From Sphingopyxis sp. (GTDB taxonomy: Bacteria; Pseudomonadota; Alphaproteobacteria; Sphingomonadales; Sphingomonadaceae), in assembly GCF_025869345.1 (NCBI RefSeq), contig NZ_JAOZVW010000030.1, positions 3,692-67,691 of the forward strand: a stretch of DNA of 64,000 nt, read 5' to 3'. Within the stretch, counting starts at the first letter, position 1, and each line of letters begins with the position of its first letter. The notes under the pieces were generated by a model. It saw only the letters and a program-made list of their open reading frames with translations. It ran no database searches and was not told the DNA's origin. This document shows positions 17,748 through 27,788 of the stretch, one piece after another. Both the position numbers and the translations under genes were made by a program.

Positions 17748-19048
17748 TTCTTCTGCTTCCTTTTCTTTGCGGTTTCGACGACCGCGCGCAGCAGCGGCGA
17801 AACGCCGCCGGCGACGGGCGCCTCGATGCCCACGGCGCCGGTCAGCGGGTCGACCCGGTCGCCGATCCGGCGCAGGCCTTCCTCCGCATCGACCGCTTCC
17901 GCGTCGCGTTTCTCACCCAGCAAATCACGCCCCGCCGCAGCCGCGCCCAGATCGCCGAAGCGCCGCCGCGCCGCCGCCCGGCCAACCGGGTCGCTACCCG
18001 CCGACCAGCCTTCTTCTTCGGGCCGATCGGGGGCGCCGGCCTTGGCCGCGCCATCCGAATTGCCTTCGGGAGGCGCGTCCCGGTTGCTCCGATCCGACCC
18101 GCCATTGTCGTTGGCATTGCTGTCGTTGCGCGCCGAACGATCGTCGCCATCGGCTCCCGACTTGTCCTTCTGGCTGTTCGGGGCTTCGCGTCCCGAGTTG
18201 TTTGCGGGCGTCTCATTCTGGTTTCGATCGACCGACCTGTCCGATCCCGAGCCCGCCGAATTGCCCTGCGCGGGCAGGTTTCTTGCCGATCCGCCGGCGC
18301 TGTCGCGGCCGCCGCCTGAGTTTCCGTTTTCGGCGGGACCGCCGTTCGAGCGCCGGTTGCCGTTGCCATTGCTATTGTCGGACCGACCGCCGTTTGCACC
18401 GCCGAAGGAGTTCAGCGCGCCCTCGATCCCGGTGCTGCCGGAATTGGTGCCGCCCTGCGCCGAGTTACCGCCGCTGCCGCCGTTGCTGTTCCCGCCCAGC
18501 CCGGCCACCGAATTGAGCAGGCCGGCGCTGGACCCCAAATTGCCTTCGCCGGCAGAATTGAGGCCGACACCGCCAGCCGATCCGCCATTGCCGTTATCGG
18601 GTAAGGCGGCGGCACGACCATAGCCGCGTTCGACATCGGAGACCCGGACACCCTCATTGACGTCGCCGCTTAGTCCGGACGGCACTGCCCCGTTCGCACC
18701 ACCGCTCTTTTTGCCCGTGGCGAACGAGTCCCGACCAGCAGCATTGTCCGAAGATGCAGCCCCTTCGACGGTGTCCGGATCCAAGACGGTCTTCGGCAGC
18801 GTATCAAACTGTCCACGGCGGGAATTGCCGGGATTGCCGATGATGGTCACGGGCTGTGCCGGCACGACCGGCACCGCAATGGAACTGCGCTGCTTGCCGG
18901 GCGGCGGTTCAGCGGGCCGCTGCTGCGCATCTCGTTGTTCAGGCGGTTGCTCGGTCGCGGCAAATTGGGCCAGGCAATCCGGCGCCAATCCAACTGTGGC
19001 ACATACGGCCAATGCTACCCGGCCACCCGTCCCGATCCACTTCGTCAT
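17744..19048 (-). CDS. secreted Asn/Gly/Ser-rich low-complexity protein
   Basis: A 434-residue protein with a signal peptide over about 1-27 (VALAVCATVGLAPDCLAQ). Residues 80-370 are dominated by Asn, Gly, Ser and Asp with runs such as GGNSNGGSGGNSAQGG, likely intrinsically disordered. The C-terminal 60 residues return to ordinary composition (FGDLGAAAAGRDLLGEKRDAEAVDAEEGLRRIGDRVDP) and end in a basic KKRKQKK tail. The start ATG 19048 follows GGGAGA. No known family is recognised; it looks like a structural or adhesive surface component. It is first in the run leading to the kinase. Confidence 0.7.
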   Translation of the reverse strand: MTKWIGTGGRVALAVCATVGLAPDCLAQFAATEQPPEQRDAQQRPAEPPPGKQRSSIAVPVVPAQPVTIIGNPGNSRRGQFDTLPKTVLDPDTVEGAASSDNAAGRDSFATGKKSGGANGAVPSGLSGDVNEGVRVSDVERGYGRAAALPDNGNGGSAGGVGLNSAGEGNLGSSAGLLNSVAGLGGNSNGGSGGNSAQGGTNSGSTGIEGALNSFGGANGGRSDNSNGNGNRRSNGGPAENGNSGGGRDSAGGSARNLPAQGNSAGSGSDRSVDRNQNETPANNSGREAPNSQKDKSGADGDDRSARNDSNANDNGGSDRSNRDAPPEGNSDGAAKAGAPDRPEEEGWSAGSDPVGRAAARRRFGDLGAAAAGRDLLGEKRDAEAVDAEEGLRRIGDRVDPLTGAVGIEAPVAGGVSPLLRAVVETAKKRKQKK

Positions 19049-19518
19049 CGATTTTCTCCCGTCTGCCCTCGTGCCACGGCGCAAGTCGTCGGGCAGGCAT
19101 TCTTCCCGAACCTTTCGCTAGACGAGAGAGGCTGGTGAAAGCGGACAGCACCGTGCGGGATTGTCCGATTTTTTTGGCGCCGAAGGCAGCAGCTCCGTTT
19201 CCGAGTTCCGCGCAGCCCGTTCCGAAACGATTGCCAATCGAAGCCGATCAAGAATCTGCAGTCTGCTTTCAGATCGCGACCGGCGCCTGTTCGAGCCTCC
19301 GATTTCAGGCGCGTTGCATACCGGCCGCTAGTTTGCTCGACTTGGCCGTTTGCGGTCAGTCAGCTTTCGGACGCGTCCCTAGCAAAGCGGATATTCGATT
19401 GCCGACCCTCTCGGTGTAAACGAGACGCTCTCCCCCCCAATGACCAAAGCTGGCCGGAAGGGGCTGGTCGCCTTGCGGGCGCGAATGGTGTGAAGCGGAT
19501 ATGGCTGTTCCGCATCGC
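19049..19518. other. intergenic region, no gene seen
   Basis: About 470 bases with only short frames on both strands, none with coding-like composition or a ribosome-binding site. It contains the promoter region of the Asn-rich protein gene and the 3' flank of the GNAT gene. I see no repeat or RNA structure worth naming. Confidence 0.5.
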
Positions 19519-20004
19519 TCACAGCAGTCGTTGCCACCAGCCGACATCGTGCCAAGCATCGAATTTTCGTCCGACCTCGCGGTAGATGCCGACCTGTTCG
19601 AAGCCCATAGCTTCGTGCAGCCCGACGCTCGCGTCGTTCGGCAGTGCGATGCCCGCAAATGCAGCGTGATAGCCCAAGCTCGCCGCGGCAGGCAGCAGAC
19701 GGGAATACAAGCGACGCGCCACACCGCCCCGCTGCGCGCCGGGTGCCACATAGACTGCGACATCGACGGATGTTCGATAGGCCGCGCGAGTCCTGTGCTC
19801 GCTGGCGTAAGCGTAACCGACAACCTGCCCATCCACTTCGGCGACCAGATAGGGGTATTTGGGTAGAATGGCGGCGATGCGCCTTTCCATCTCCCCAATA
19901 TCGGGCGGCGCTTCCTCGAACGAGATGGTGGTGGAAGTTACATAGGGTGCGTAGATCGCCTGAACTGCCGGTGCGTCCCCTAAGTCTATCTGACGCACGT
20001 CCAT
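19519..20004 (-). CDS. GNAT N-acetyltransferase, phosphinothricin acetyltransferase-like
   Basis: A 161-residue acetyltransferase. It begins DVRQIDLGDAPAVQAIYAPYV and continues TSTTISFEEAPP, the signature of the phosphinothricin/methionine sulfoximine acetyltransferase group, then VDVAVYVAPGAQRGGVARRLYSRLL (acetyl-CoA loop) and SVGLHEAMGFEQVGIYREVG. It probably acetylates small amines using acetyl-CoA; the exact substrate is unknown. ATG 20004 is chosen because family homology begins there; the frame is open upstream to 20058. It is divergent from the arsenic operon. Confidence 0.86.
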   Translation of the reverse strand: MDVRQIDLGDAPAVQAIYAPYVTSTTISFEEAPPDIGEMERRIAAILPKYPYLVAEVDGQVVGYAYASEHRTRAAYRTSVDVAVYVAPGAQRGGVARRLYSRLLPAAASLGYHAAFAGIALPNDASVGLHEAMGFEQVGIYREVGRKFDAWHDVGWWQRLL

Positions 20005-20139
20005 CTTTGCACCACTTCCAATCAGACTTGGACACATTGACCCGCCGCGGTCGGACAATCAAGACACCACTCAACTGCTGCATGCACGGTACCCAAGCGT
20101 CGCCAGTCCAGACGCTGAGCGAGGTCGCTGCCGTCAACT

Positions 20140-20197
20140 CATCGTAAATTCACGATGCGATTTGACTTGGCAATGTGCATCGTATAATTCCGATGCA
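20140..20197 (+). promoter_or_regulatory. ars promoter with two operator-like dyads
   Basis: TTGACT at 20162-20167 and TATAAT at 20183-20188 are 15 bases apart. Two related dyads flank and overlap them: CATCGT-N6-ACGATG at 20140-20157 and TGCATCG-N8-CGATGCA at 20176-20197. The second covers the -10 box and the start codon, an arrangement expected for ArsR repression. The predicted transcript starts almost at the ATG 20197, so the mRNA is close to leaderless. Confidence 0.8.
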
Positions 20198-20526
20198 TGG
20201 ACAATGATTCAGCCCTGCTCGCCCTAGCTGCACTGGCACATCCGACGCGGCTCGATGCTTTCCGGCGGCTCGTCCAGCATGAACCGGAGGGACTTTCGAC
20301 AGGACAACTCGTCGAACAATCAGGCCTGACCCAGAGCACCTTCTCCACGCACCTTGCCGTGCTTGCTAAGGCTGGGCTCGTTCAGTCGGAGAAGCGGGGG
20401 CGCCACTTCATCCAGCGTGCCGACATAGATGCGCTTCGCGGCCTCATGCTTTTCCTCGCGAAGGACTGCTGCCAGGGCCGCGCCGAGCTCTGCGAACCCC
20501 TGCTTGCAGAACTCGCCTGCTGCTGA
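20197..20526 (+). CDS. arsR: ArsR/SmtB family arsenite-responsive repressor
   Basis: A 109-residue winged-helix repressor with LAHPTRLDAFRRLV, the recognition region TQSTFSTHLAVLAKAGLV and the wing SEKRGRHFIQ. The usual ELCVCD metal site in the DNA-binding helix is absent (LTQSTFSTHL instead). Cysteines cluster at the C-terminus: C91-C92, C99 and C108-C109, a site type known from other ArsR subfamilies. It is first in arsR-arsC-acr3-arsH and overlaps no neighbour. No Shine-Dalgarno sequence precedes the ATG, matching the near-leaderless promoter. Confidence 0.92.
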   Translation: MDNDSALLALAALAHPTRLDAFRRLVQHEPEGLSTGQLVEQSGLTQSTFSTHLAVLAKAGLVQSEKRGRHFIQRADIDALRGLMLFLAKDCCQGRAELCEPLLAELACC

Positions 20527-20539
20527 TCGGAGCGAAGCC

Positions 20540-20968
20540 GTGACCGACATCATCATCTACCACAACCCCGATTGCGGCACGTCGCGCAACACGCTCGGCC
20601 TCATCCGCAATGCCGGGATCGAACCGCATGTCGTCGAATATCTGAAGACACCGCCGTCGCGCCCGCTGCTCGAACAGCTGATAGCCCGCGCCGGGATCGC
20701 GCCGCGTGACCTGCTTCGCGAAAAAGGCACCCCCTATGCCGAACTCGGCCTCGACGATCGGGCGCTCGGCGATGTCGAGCTCATCGACGCAATGATGGCG
20801 CATCCGGTGCTCATCAACCGCCCACTCGTCGTCTCGCCGCTCGGGGTCCGGCTCTGCCGCCCCTCCGAGGTCGTGCTCGACATTCTCCCGGCCCGCCAGC
20901 TTGGCGCTTTCGCCAAGGAAGATGGCGAGCCCGTCGTCGACGCCGGCGGCAACCGCGTGGGCAACTGA
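20540..20968 (+). CDS. arsC: arsenate reductase, glutaredoxin-linked
   Basis: A 142-residue ArsC of the plasmid R773 type. The catalytic cysteine is C12 in HNPDCGTSRNTL; the arginine-rich end of the active site appears in LINRPLVVSPLGVRLCRPSE. It reduces arsenate to arsenite using glutaredoxin and glutathione. The start is GTG 20540, 13 bases after the arsR stop; the frame is open upstream but overlaps arsR. It hands arsenite to the Acr3 pump encoded three bases downstream. Confidence 0.94.
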   Translation: MTDIIIYHNPDCGTSRNTLGLIRNAGIEPHVVEYLKTPPSRPLLEQLIARAGIAPRDLLREKGTPYAELGLDDRALGDVELIDAMMAHPVLINRPLVVSPLGVRLCRPSEVVLDILPARQLGAFAKEDGEPVVDAGGNRVGN

Positions 20969-20971
20969 CCA

Positions 20972-22030
20972 ATGGCCGACACCAACCGGCTGTCATTCCT
21001 CGACCGCTACCTGACGCTCTGGATCTTCCTCGCGATGGCGCTCGGCGTGCTGCTCGGGTCGATCTTCGAGGGGCTGCCCGCCGCGATCGATGCATTGTCG
21101 ATCGGGACGACCAACATCCCGATCGCGATCGGTCTTATCCTGATGATGTATCCGCCGCTGGCTCGGGTGCGCTACAACGAGTTGCCGCGCGTATTCGACG
21201 ATCGCCGCGTGCTGGCAATCTCGCTGATCCAGAACTGGATCATCGGGCCGGTCCTCATGTTCGTGCTCGCGGTCCTTTTCCTCTCGGACAAGCCCGAATA
21301 TATGACCGGCCTGATCCTGATCGGCCTCGCCCGCTGCATCGCGATGGTCATCATCTGGAACCAGCTCGCGAAGGGCGACAATCAATATGTCGCCGCGCTC
21401 GTCGCCTTCAACTCGATCTTCCAGATCCTCTTTTTCAGCGTCTACGCATGGTTCTTCCTGGCCGTGCTGCCGCCCCTCTTCGGCCTCGAAGGCAGCGTCA
21501 TCGATGTCAGCTTCGGCACGATCGCCGAGGCCGTCCTTATCTACCTCGGTATTCCATTCGCCGCAGGTTTCCTGACGCGCCGCGTTCTCGCGAAGGCCAA
21601 GGGGGACGAATGGTATGAGACGCGTTTTCTCCCGAAGATCGCGCCGATCACCCTCGTGGCGCTGCTGTTCACGATCGTAGCCATGTTCAGCCTGAAAGGC
21701 AGCGAGATCGTCACGATCCCCGGCGACGTGATCCGGATCGCAATCCCGCTCACCATTTATTTCGTGGTCCAGTTCCTCATCAGCTTCTGGATGGGCAAGC
21801 TCATCGCGGCCGACTACCCACGCACGACCGCGGTCGCCTTCACCGCCGCGGGTAACAACTTCGAACTCGCGATCGCGGTTGCGATCGCCGCCTTCGGTCT
21901 CGCATCGCCGGTTGCCTTCGCCGCGGTCATCGGTCCGCTCGTCGAGGTCCCGGTTCTCATCCTGCTTGTCAGCGTCGCGTTTCGGCTCGGCCGCCGCTGG
22001 TTCCCCGCGACGGCCCCTACGGACAATTGA
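20972..22030 (+). CDS. acr3: Acr3 family arsenite efflux permease
   Basis: A 352-residue inner-membrane protein with about ten helices, beginning [20 protein letters not shown]. Family hallmarks are visible: [15 protein letters not shown], the conserved cysteine in [29 protein letters not shown] and [17 protein letters not shown]. It exports arsenite using proton motive force. It starts three bases after arsC and is followed by arsH after four bases. Confidence 0.94.
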   Translation: MADTNRLSFLDRYLTLWIFLAMALGVLLGSIFEGLPAAIDALSIGTTNIPIAIGLILMMYPPLARVRYNELPRVFDDRRVLAISLIQNWIIGPVLMFVLAVLFLSDKPEYMTGLILIGLARCIAMVIIWNQLAKGDNQYVAALVAFNSIFQILFFSVYAWFFLAVLPPLFGLEGSVIDVSFGTIAEAVLIYLGIPFAAGFLTRRVLAKAKGDEWYETRFLPKIAPITLVALLFTIVAMFSLKGSEIVTIPGDVIRIAIPLTIYFVVQFLISFWMGKLIAADYPRTTAVAFTAAGNNFELAIAVAIAAFGLASPVAFAAVIGPLVEVPVLILLVSVAFRLGRRWFPATAPTDN

Positions 22031-22034
22031 AATC

Positions 22035-22790
22035 ATGACAGACCAGAATTTCTCTCGCCTACGCACGCTCGCCGATCCTGACCATCTTCCAGCGCTCAGC
22101 CCCGAATATCTCCGCGCGCAGCCCGCGCTCGGTCTCGGGCCGCTCGCCCCCGCCCCGCGCATCCTGTTGCTCTACGGGTCCTTACGCGAACGCTCATACT
22201 CGCGGCTGGTTGTCGAGGAGACCGCGCGCCTGCTGCAGCAATTCGGGTGCGAGACGCGCATCTTCGATCCTTCGGACCTCCCACTGCCCGATCAGGTCGC
22301 CGATGACGATCATCCGGCCGTCGAGGAACTGCGCCAGCATTCGCTCTGGTCGGAAGGCCAAGTGTGGTGCAGCCCCGAGCGTCACGGCCAGATCACCGGC
22401 ATCATGAAGGCGCAGGTCGATCATCTCCCGCTCGCATATAAGGGCCTCCGGCCGACGCAAGGCCGCACGCTCGCGGTCATGCAGGTGTCGGCAGGGTCGC
22501 AGTCGTTCAACAGCGTCAACACGCTGCGCATCCTCGGCCGCTGGATGCGGATGATCACCATCCCCAACCAGTCGAGTGTCGCAAAGGCCTATCAGGAGTT
22601 CGACGAGGCGGGCCGGATGCTTCCATCGAGCTATTATGACCGGATGGTCGATGTCGCCGAGGAACTAGTGCGCTTCACCGTCCTCACGCGTGGCCATGTC
22701 GATCAGCTCGTCGACCGCTATTCGGAGCGGAAAGATCGGAAAGAGCCCGTAGTGACACCGGCAGAATTGGCCGGAATTCCGCGCGCCTGA
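22035..22790 (+). CDS. arsH: ArsH NADPH-dependent FMN reductase/organoarsenical oxidase
   Basis: A 251-residue flavodoxin-fold protein. The FMN loop is [13 protein letters not shown], followed by [21 protein letters not shown] and the ArsH-specific ending region [20 protein letters not shown]. ArsH oxidises trivalent methylated arsenicals and produces or quenches reactive oxygen in vitro. Start ATG 22035 lies four bases after acr3; the frame is open earlier only because it overlaps acr3. It is last in the operon. Confidence 0.93.
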   Translation: MTDQNFSRLRTLADPDHLPALSPEYLRAQPALGLGPLAPAPRILLLYGSLRERSYSRLVVEETARLLQQFGCETRIFDPSDLPLPDQVADDDHPAVEELRQHSLWSEGQVWCSPERHGQITGIMKAQVDHLPLAYKGLRPTQGRTLAVMQVSAGSQSFNSVNTLRILGRWMRMITIPNQSSVAKAYQEFDEAGRMLPSSYYDRMVDVAEELVRFTVLTRGHVDQLVDRYSERKDRKEPVVTPAELAGIPRA

Positions 22791-22982
22791 CGAGCATTTC
22801 TGGCCGCTTGCAGCCGGTCCGCTTTCGCCCCTAAATCGTACAAAGCTGCCGCCCAAACGGCCTCCATTCGAACGACTATTAGCGGGTTGCACGGTCAACA
22901 TATGACATCGGCAGCAGGTAAGCATCGGTGATGATGATAACGCGTCGATCAACAAGCTACCATTAATCGGGCCGAGCCTGGT

Positions 22983-24370
22983 TCACACCAGACTACCCCG
23001 GCGCGCAGAGCATCGGTAGCCATTGCTGTCGTTGTGCGCGTTTAACACCGTCGACGCTTTGGTCCGCTTGAATCGCTTCTGACAATACGGACACTCGACC
23101 GTATAGCTAGCGGGCCGTGTCCGGAGACCGCGGCGCGAAACGATCGAAAGTCCTCCCCCGCCCCCGCGCGGATTGCCCTTGAAGGATCCTCCGAAATACT
23201 GGTTATGCGGTGATTCTCCTGCTTTCGACAGCTCGATCTCAAAGCGCGGTTCGAAGCTGTCCTCGGTCGCAGCGAGCGCCTCCACTTTCGGGTGCAGAAA
23301 GGATTTGATGCCGGGGCCTGAGCGGGTGCCGCCGGTCAGATCATAAGCATAGAAATACTCGCTAGCATGTCCGTCCTGACGCCGCTTGTATGCAAGCGAA
23401 TAAGGCTCAATAACGCGCTCGGTGCCGTCATAAGTTATGCGCATCAGGCGACGACGGGCGCCCGCGTCCAGGATCAGGTTGCGATACTCTGCCGGATAGA
23501 ACGGATCAGCGCCTAATCCTGCAGTGTCGGTGCTGCCGAAAATGAACTCAATCGCGGCATTGAACCCTTCAGTGATGCGGTCAAAATCGAACCGACTTGC
23601 CGCGGGACAGACGAATACTTGTTCCAGACGCTGCCGAAGAATGCCATCGGTAGTCCCAGCAGAATCCGTTTCGCTGAGCCGGGGCTTCGTTCGAATATCG
23701 TCTTGCGCAGGAACGCGCTGAGCACGAGCGAGCGATCTACCGCAATCGACCGCTCCAGAAACGTCGCATAGACCAAGTCGTACAGGTCGAAGGAGTGCCG
23801 TCGTTGCAGGAGACACTTCAGCTTGTTCGCCAGCAATTCTTCGAGCGAGACACAGGCGATTCCGATCTGGCAAACGCTTGCATCGGAATAGGGGTGAAGC
23901 AGGGGGCGTACGACCGTCGGCAGAAAAAGCCTGTCGAACTCTGTGACATCGAGTTTGACGCTGATGGTGAGATCGCCGTTTACGCCGTAGAAATCACGAA
24001 AATAGACCTTGCCCTTGAAGGATTGCCGCTGGGAATCGATCATCCGGTCAGCAACGAAACTGTTCTTCTCCGTCTCGAACACCACACCGCAGGCATCCTG
24101 CGCCGCACGGCACGCTTCGTTGATCTCCGCTTGAAACCGTTCCGGGTCGATCGCGGACGTGACGCTGAAATCGAGATCCGACGAGAAGCGCGTGTTGGGA
24201 TAGTAGGCTTTGCGCATGCAGTTGCCGCCTTTGAAAACGAGCAGCCTGCTGAGGTACGGATTTTCGTAGAATGCCTTGAGCAACCAGCCGAACACATAGT
24301 CGCGTTCGACATGGGCAGTGTGGACACCGAGCATTCCTCCCTGTGCATCGATTTCATCGCGCTCAATCAT
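22983..24370 (-). pseudogene. AbiEii/AbiGii-type nucleotidyltransferase with WYL and zinc-finger parts, frameshifted
   Basis: Two overlapping minus-strand frames give one protein of about 460 residues interrupted once. The first frame (from ATG 24370) carries the AbiEii nucleotidyltransferase: LLVFKGGNCMRKAYYPNTRF, SSDLDFSV (catalytic acids) and VKLDVTEFDR. It breaks in WNKYSS near 23613-23617; the second frame resumes VCPAASRFDFD and runs through a WYL-like domain (RLMRITYDGTERVIEPYSLAY, FYAYDL, IKSFLHPKVEAL) to a C2HC finger (ECPYCQKRF, LNAHNDSNGYRC). One missing T in TATTC explains the shift. No AbiEi antitoxin gene is adjacent. It may be a real mutation or an assembly error in a T run. 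Confidence 0.75.
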
Positions 24371-24435
24371 GGCAGCAACCTACCGCACGGCGGATCAGAA
24401 TAATACTAGGCGACATTGGACACGCGAGGAACAAT

Positions 24436-25137
24436 ATGGGACGCGTTTCGAAAGAAGTGGGGACGGCAGTCACTGCGCGCACTCGTGGGACGGCAAAACG
24501 CGAGCCCGACCGTGCAGTGTTCCCCGAAGAGAAGGCCCATATTCAACACATCGGCGAGGTAATTCATGCATGGAATTGCGCGCATGGCGCTTTGTATCGA
24601 GTTTTCGCTCGTATCGCAGTCGATTCCGACTACGATCTTGCACTGGAACTTTGGCACACAGCCTCAAGCGACAATGCTCGACGAGATATGCTGGAAGCGT
24701 TTGTTCGCGCACGGCTTAAGACCCGCCGACTGACATATCGGTCGGGAATACTTTGGGCACTGACTGCACTGAATCAGCTCACCACTTATCGTAACGATGC
24801 CGCCCATGCCGAAATGATCTATTATTATGACCGGATGGCACCGGGCATGTCGACCAAACGCAAGACAGCAGAACGCTATGAGAGAGCACCATTGAGCAAG
24901 CATTGGCGAACTCTCCGTGGAGATCTCTACGCCATTGCCAGCTATCTCGAACAGGTCGATTTCAGCTTATGGTTTGACTATCCGAGACCACTGGTACGAA
25001 AACCCCGGCTGGGTCTGGCGAGACAAACGTCGGCGAGGCAGCAAGCAGTAAACCGGAAGAAAAAGACTGCGTCCCGCGAACGGCAGCGGATGGCATCGAA
25101 ATCTTTGCGCGTTAGCGGTGCGAACGAGGAAGACTGA
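24436..25137 (+). CDS. hypothetical protein with HEPN-like R-x4-H motif
   Basis: A 233-residue, mostly helical protein. Residues 115-124 read LTTYRNDAAH: R119 and H124 form the R-N-x3-H (Rx4H) motif of HEPN ribonucleases, set in predicted helices (ILWALTALNQL before it and AEMIYYYDRM after). The C-terminal 50 residues are very basic and could bind nucleic acid. Start ATG 24436 follows AGGA. It is divergent from the AbiEii-like gene, 65 bases away; nucleotidyltransferase-HEPN neighbours are often toxin-antitoxin pairs. HEPN assignment rests on the motif and helical context only. Confidence 0.6.
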   Translation: MGRVSKEVGTAVTARTRGTAKREPDRAVFPEEKAHIQHIGEVIHAWNCAHGALYRVFARIAVDSDYDLALELWHTASSDNARRDMLEAFVRARLKTRRLTYRSGILWALTALNQLTTYRNDAAHAEMIYYYDRMAPGMSTKRKTAERYERAPLSKHWRTLRGDLYAIASYLEQVDFSLWFDYPRPLVRKPRLGLARQTSARQQAVNRKKKTASRERQRMASKSLRVSGANEED

Positions 25138-25330
25138 ACGCTTTGGCGCGTCCGTGCACGAAGTTGAGGACCAATCCTAAATAGCCGACAAGAGGGAATT
25201 TCGCATTGGGAGATCTGTGTGGCCGATTACGTTCGCTCCATGCGCTGACCAACCTTCGAAAAGATCCAAAACGGTTGGATCTCGCGGCGGCGCTTTCGTT
25301 TCTATCCAAATCTGATTAGCGTATCGCGCC

Positions 25331-27275
25331 ATGACCGTGGGGGAAGATGGATCAATTGGACCGGGATCGCTTTGGCTGAGATGGGATCCGCACGTCCACG
25401 CCCCAGGAACCATCTTTAACGATCAGTTCAAGGGCGACTGGGACGCCTATCTCAACGCGATCGAGGGCGCCACGCCGGCAATTCGCGCGCTCGGTGTCAC
25501 GGATTATTACGGGCTTGAACTCTACAAGGAGGTTTGCGCACGAAAGGAGCAGGGCCGCCTGAAGGACTGCGACCTGATCTTTCCTAACATCGAGTTGCGA
25601 TTCAGTGTTGGGACCGCACGATCCTGGATCAACGCGCATTTACTAGTGTGTCCTGACGATCCGGAACACCTCGATCAGCTGACACGATTTCTTCAGCGGC
25701 TGACCTTCAAGACAACGACGGACACCTTCGCCTGCAACCCGTCAGAGCTCATTCGGCTCGGCCGTTCGCTTGACCCGAAACTGACTGATGATCGGTCGGC
25801 CCTTCGCCATGGCTCCGAACAATTCAAAGTAAACTTCGACCAGCTTCGCGAAGAGTTTAAGGCGATGAGCTGGGCGCAGGAGAATATCCTTATCGCGGTC
25901 GCCGGCGCGAAGGGCGACGGGACCTCGGGGCTTCAAGACGGCGCCGACCAGGCGATGCGCCAGCAGATTGAACATTTCGCTCACATCATGTTCGCATCGA
26001 GTCCTGCTCAGCGAGAGTTTTGGCTCGGTCGCAAGACCAGCCGCGAGCATATCTGCGAGACTTATGGCGGCCTCAAGCCCTGCATGCACGGTAGCGACGG
26101 GCACTCTGTCGAGCGGACGGGCGCGCCCGATGGCGATCGCTACACTTGGATCAAGGGCGCGGCGACATTTGACGGACTGAAGCAGGCCTGCATCGATCCC
26201 GAGGGTCGCGCTTACGTTGGGGCCGAGGCGCCGCCCGCGGCCGCTCCGTCAGAGACGATCCGCCGTGTAACCCTGACCAATGCTCCTTGGGCGCCCAATT
26301 CGGTGATCGATCTCAACCCGGGCCTTGTCGCCATTATCGGCGCGCGAGGTTCCGGCAAGACCGCGCTCGCGGACATGATCGCTGCGGGCTGCGATGCCCA
26401 TGCCAACCAGCTCCCCATGCAGTCCTTCCTGGTTCGGGCGGGCGAATATCTCGACGACGCGACGGTAAAACTCGATTGGGGCAATGGAATTGTCACCGAA
26501 CGCGGCCTCAGGAATGTCGCAGCGGCATGGGACGGCTTTCTGACGCAGTACAGCGGCAATGTGGACGGCATCATCAACGACAATCTGTCCTCCACCCGGA
26601 AGAACCGCGATGGGTGGCGCGGGATCGATATCGCAATCACCGATCCAGCGGCCCCGCTCGTCGCCGACGATGCCGATCTGACGAAACTGCCCTTGGGCCG
26701 GCTCGATGCCGAAATCCGGCGGCTCGGAGATATCATCAACGTCGACAAGGAAACGCGCGAACGGTTTAATTCGCTGTCGGCGAAAATCACGACCGAGACC
26801 GAACTCCTCTCGGTCCTGCAAGACAAGCTGAAGGACTATGAGGGCGCAGAGGAACGCGCCAAGGGCCTGCCAGCGGAAAGGCAGACAAGTTACCGGCGAA
26901 TTTTCGAAGCGGTGTTTTCGGAACAACAGGTCCTCAACGACCTCTAAGCGGCCGCTGATCATCGATCAGCCCGAGGAAAATCTCGATCCCAAGTCCATCT
27001 ATGATGAACTCGTCGGCCTGTTCCTCAAGGCCAAGGCCAAGCGCCAGGTCATCATCGTCACGCATAACGCCAATCTCGTGATCAACACCGATGCCGATCA
27101 GGTCATCGTTGCATCGGCCGGTCCGCATCCGGGGGATGGCTTGCCCGAGATCGCCTATGCGAGCGGCGGCCTCGAGGACGCGCCGATCCGCAAGATGGTC
27201 TGCGACATTCTCGAGGGCGGGGAACATGCGTTTCGCGAGCGCGCACGGCGCCTTCGTGTCCGCCTGGAGCGTTAG
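25331..27275 (+). pseudogene. PHP-AAA ATPase (TrlF-like) with internal deletion and frameshift
   Basis: The 5' part (25331-26947, 538 codons) encodes a PHP-type phosphoesterase (DPHVHAPGT near residue 20, HGSDGH near 256) and the N-terminal half of an SMC/ABC-like ATPase with Walker A in IIGARGSGKTALAD and a coiled coil. It ends early at NDL-stop. The remainder continues in another frame (about 26955-27275) with the ABC signature end: LIIDQPEENLDPKS (Walker B, D-loop) and VIIVTHNANLV (H-loop). The segment expected between them, including the ABC signature region, is missing, so a deletion of a few hundred bases with frameshift is likely. Intact relatives are defence-associated ATPases. Confidence 0.75.
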
Positions 27276-27314
27276 TTTCAATATTTTGCACGGGCTCAAG
27301 GGGGAGCGAAACCA

Positions 27315-27788
27315 ATGAGGAAAATCATTCTGGCTGCGGCGCTGATCTGCGCGCCGGCACTGGCTCAGGCGCAATCGGGCTGCACAGCCTACACGGGCAC
27401 CACGGTGCAGCCGCAGACCTTCGACCAGGCTATCGCGTCCATCAAGCCCATCGCGCCGAAGGACGAATTCGAGACCAGCGATGCATACCGCGCCCGGCTT
27501 GCAGCAGCGGGCGGCTCAGGACTTCGAGCAGAAAGCGTTGGGGGCGTTGCAGCGGGTCATCGTAAGCTCGATCCGCACCAACTGGAGCCTCGCGAAGTTA
27601 GGACTGCTCATCCGTCTGTTCGGGCTTCTCGGTCAGGCGAGAATATTGGTGCAGTTTGCGACAGACGAATTGTTCCACGAGCTTGGGGTCTGGCCGGAAA
27701 TCGAACCCTATCTGCTGACGATCGCGGTCGATCCGAATGGGGATGCCGAAACAAGGCTGTGGGCACTCGATGGCCTGGTCTTCAATGA
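27315..27788 (+). pseudogene. truncated secreted protein (5' end only)
   Basis: A strong Shine-Dalgarno (GGGGGAG) and ATG 27315 open a frame with a signal peptide (MRKIILAAALICAPALAQAQ) and about 45 further sensible residues (FDQAIASIKPIAPKDEFETSDAYRAR). After about 27510 the frame becomes Arg/Pro-rich and overlaps the SEC-C gene out of frame, so the original protein appears cut off there by a deletion that joined it to the next gene. The function of the original is unknown. Confidence 0.55.

Noticed and set aside
23613-23617. programmed frameshift in the AbiEii-like gene
   Set aside because: No slippery heptamer or downstream pseudoknot is evident; a lost T is the simpler explanation.
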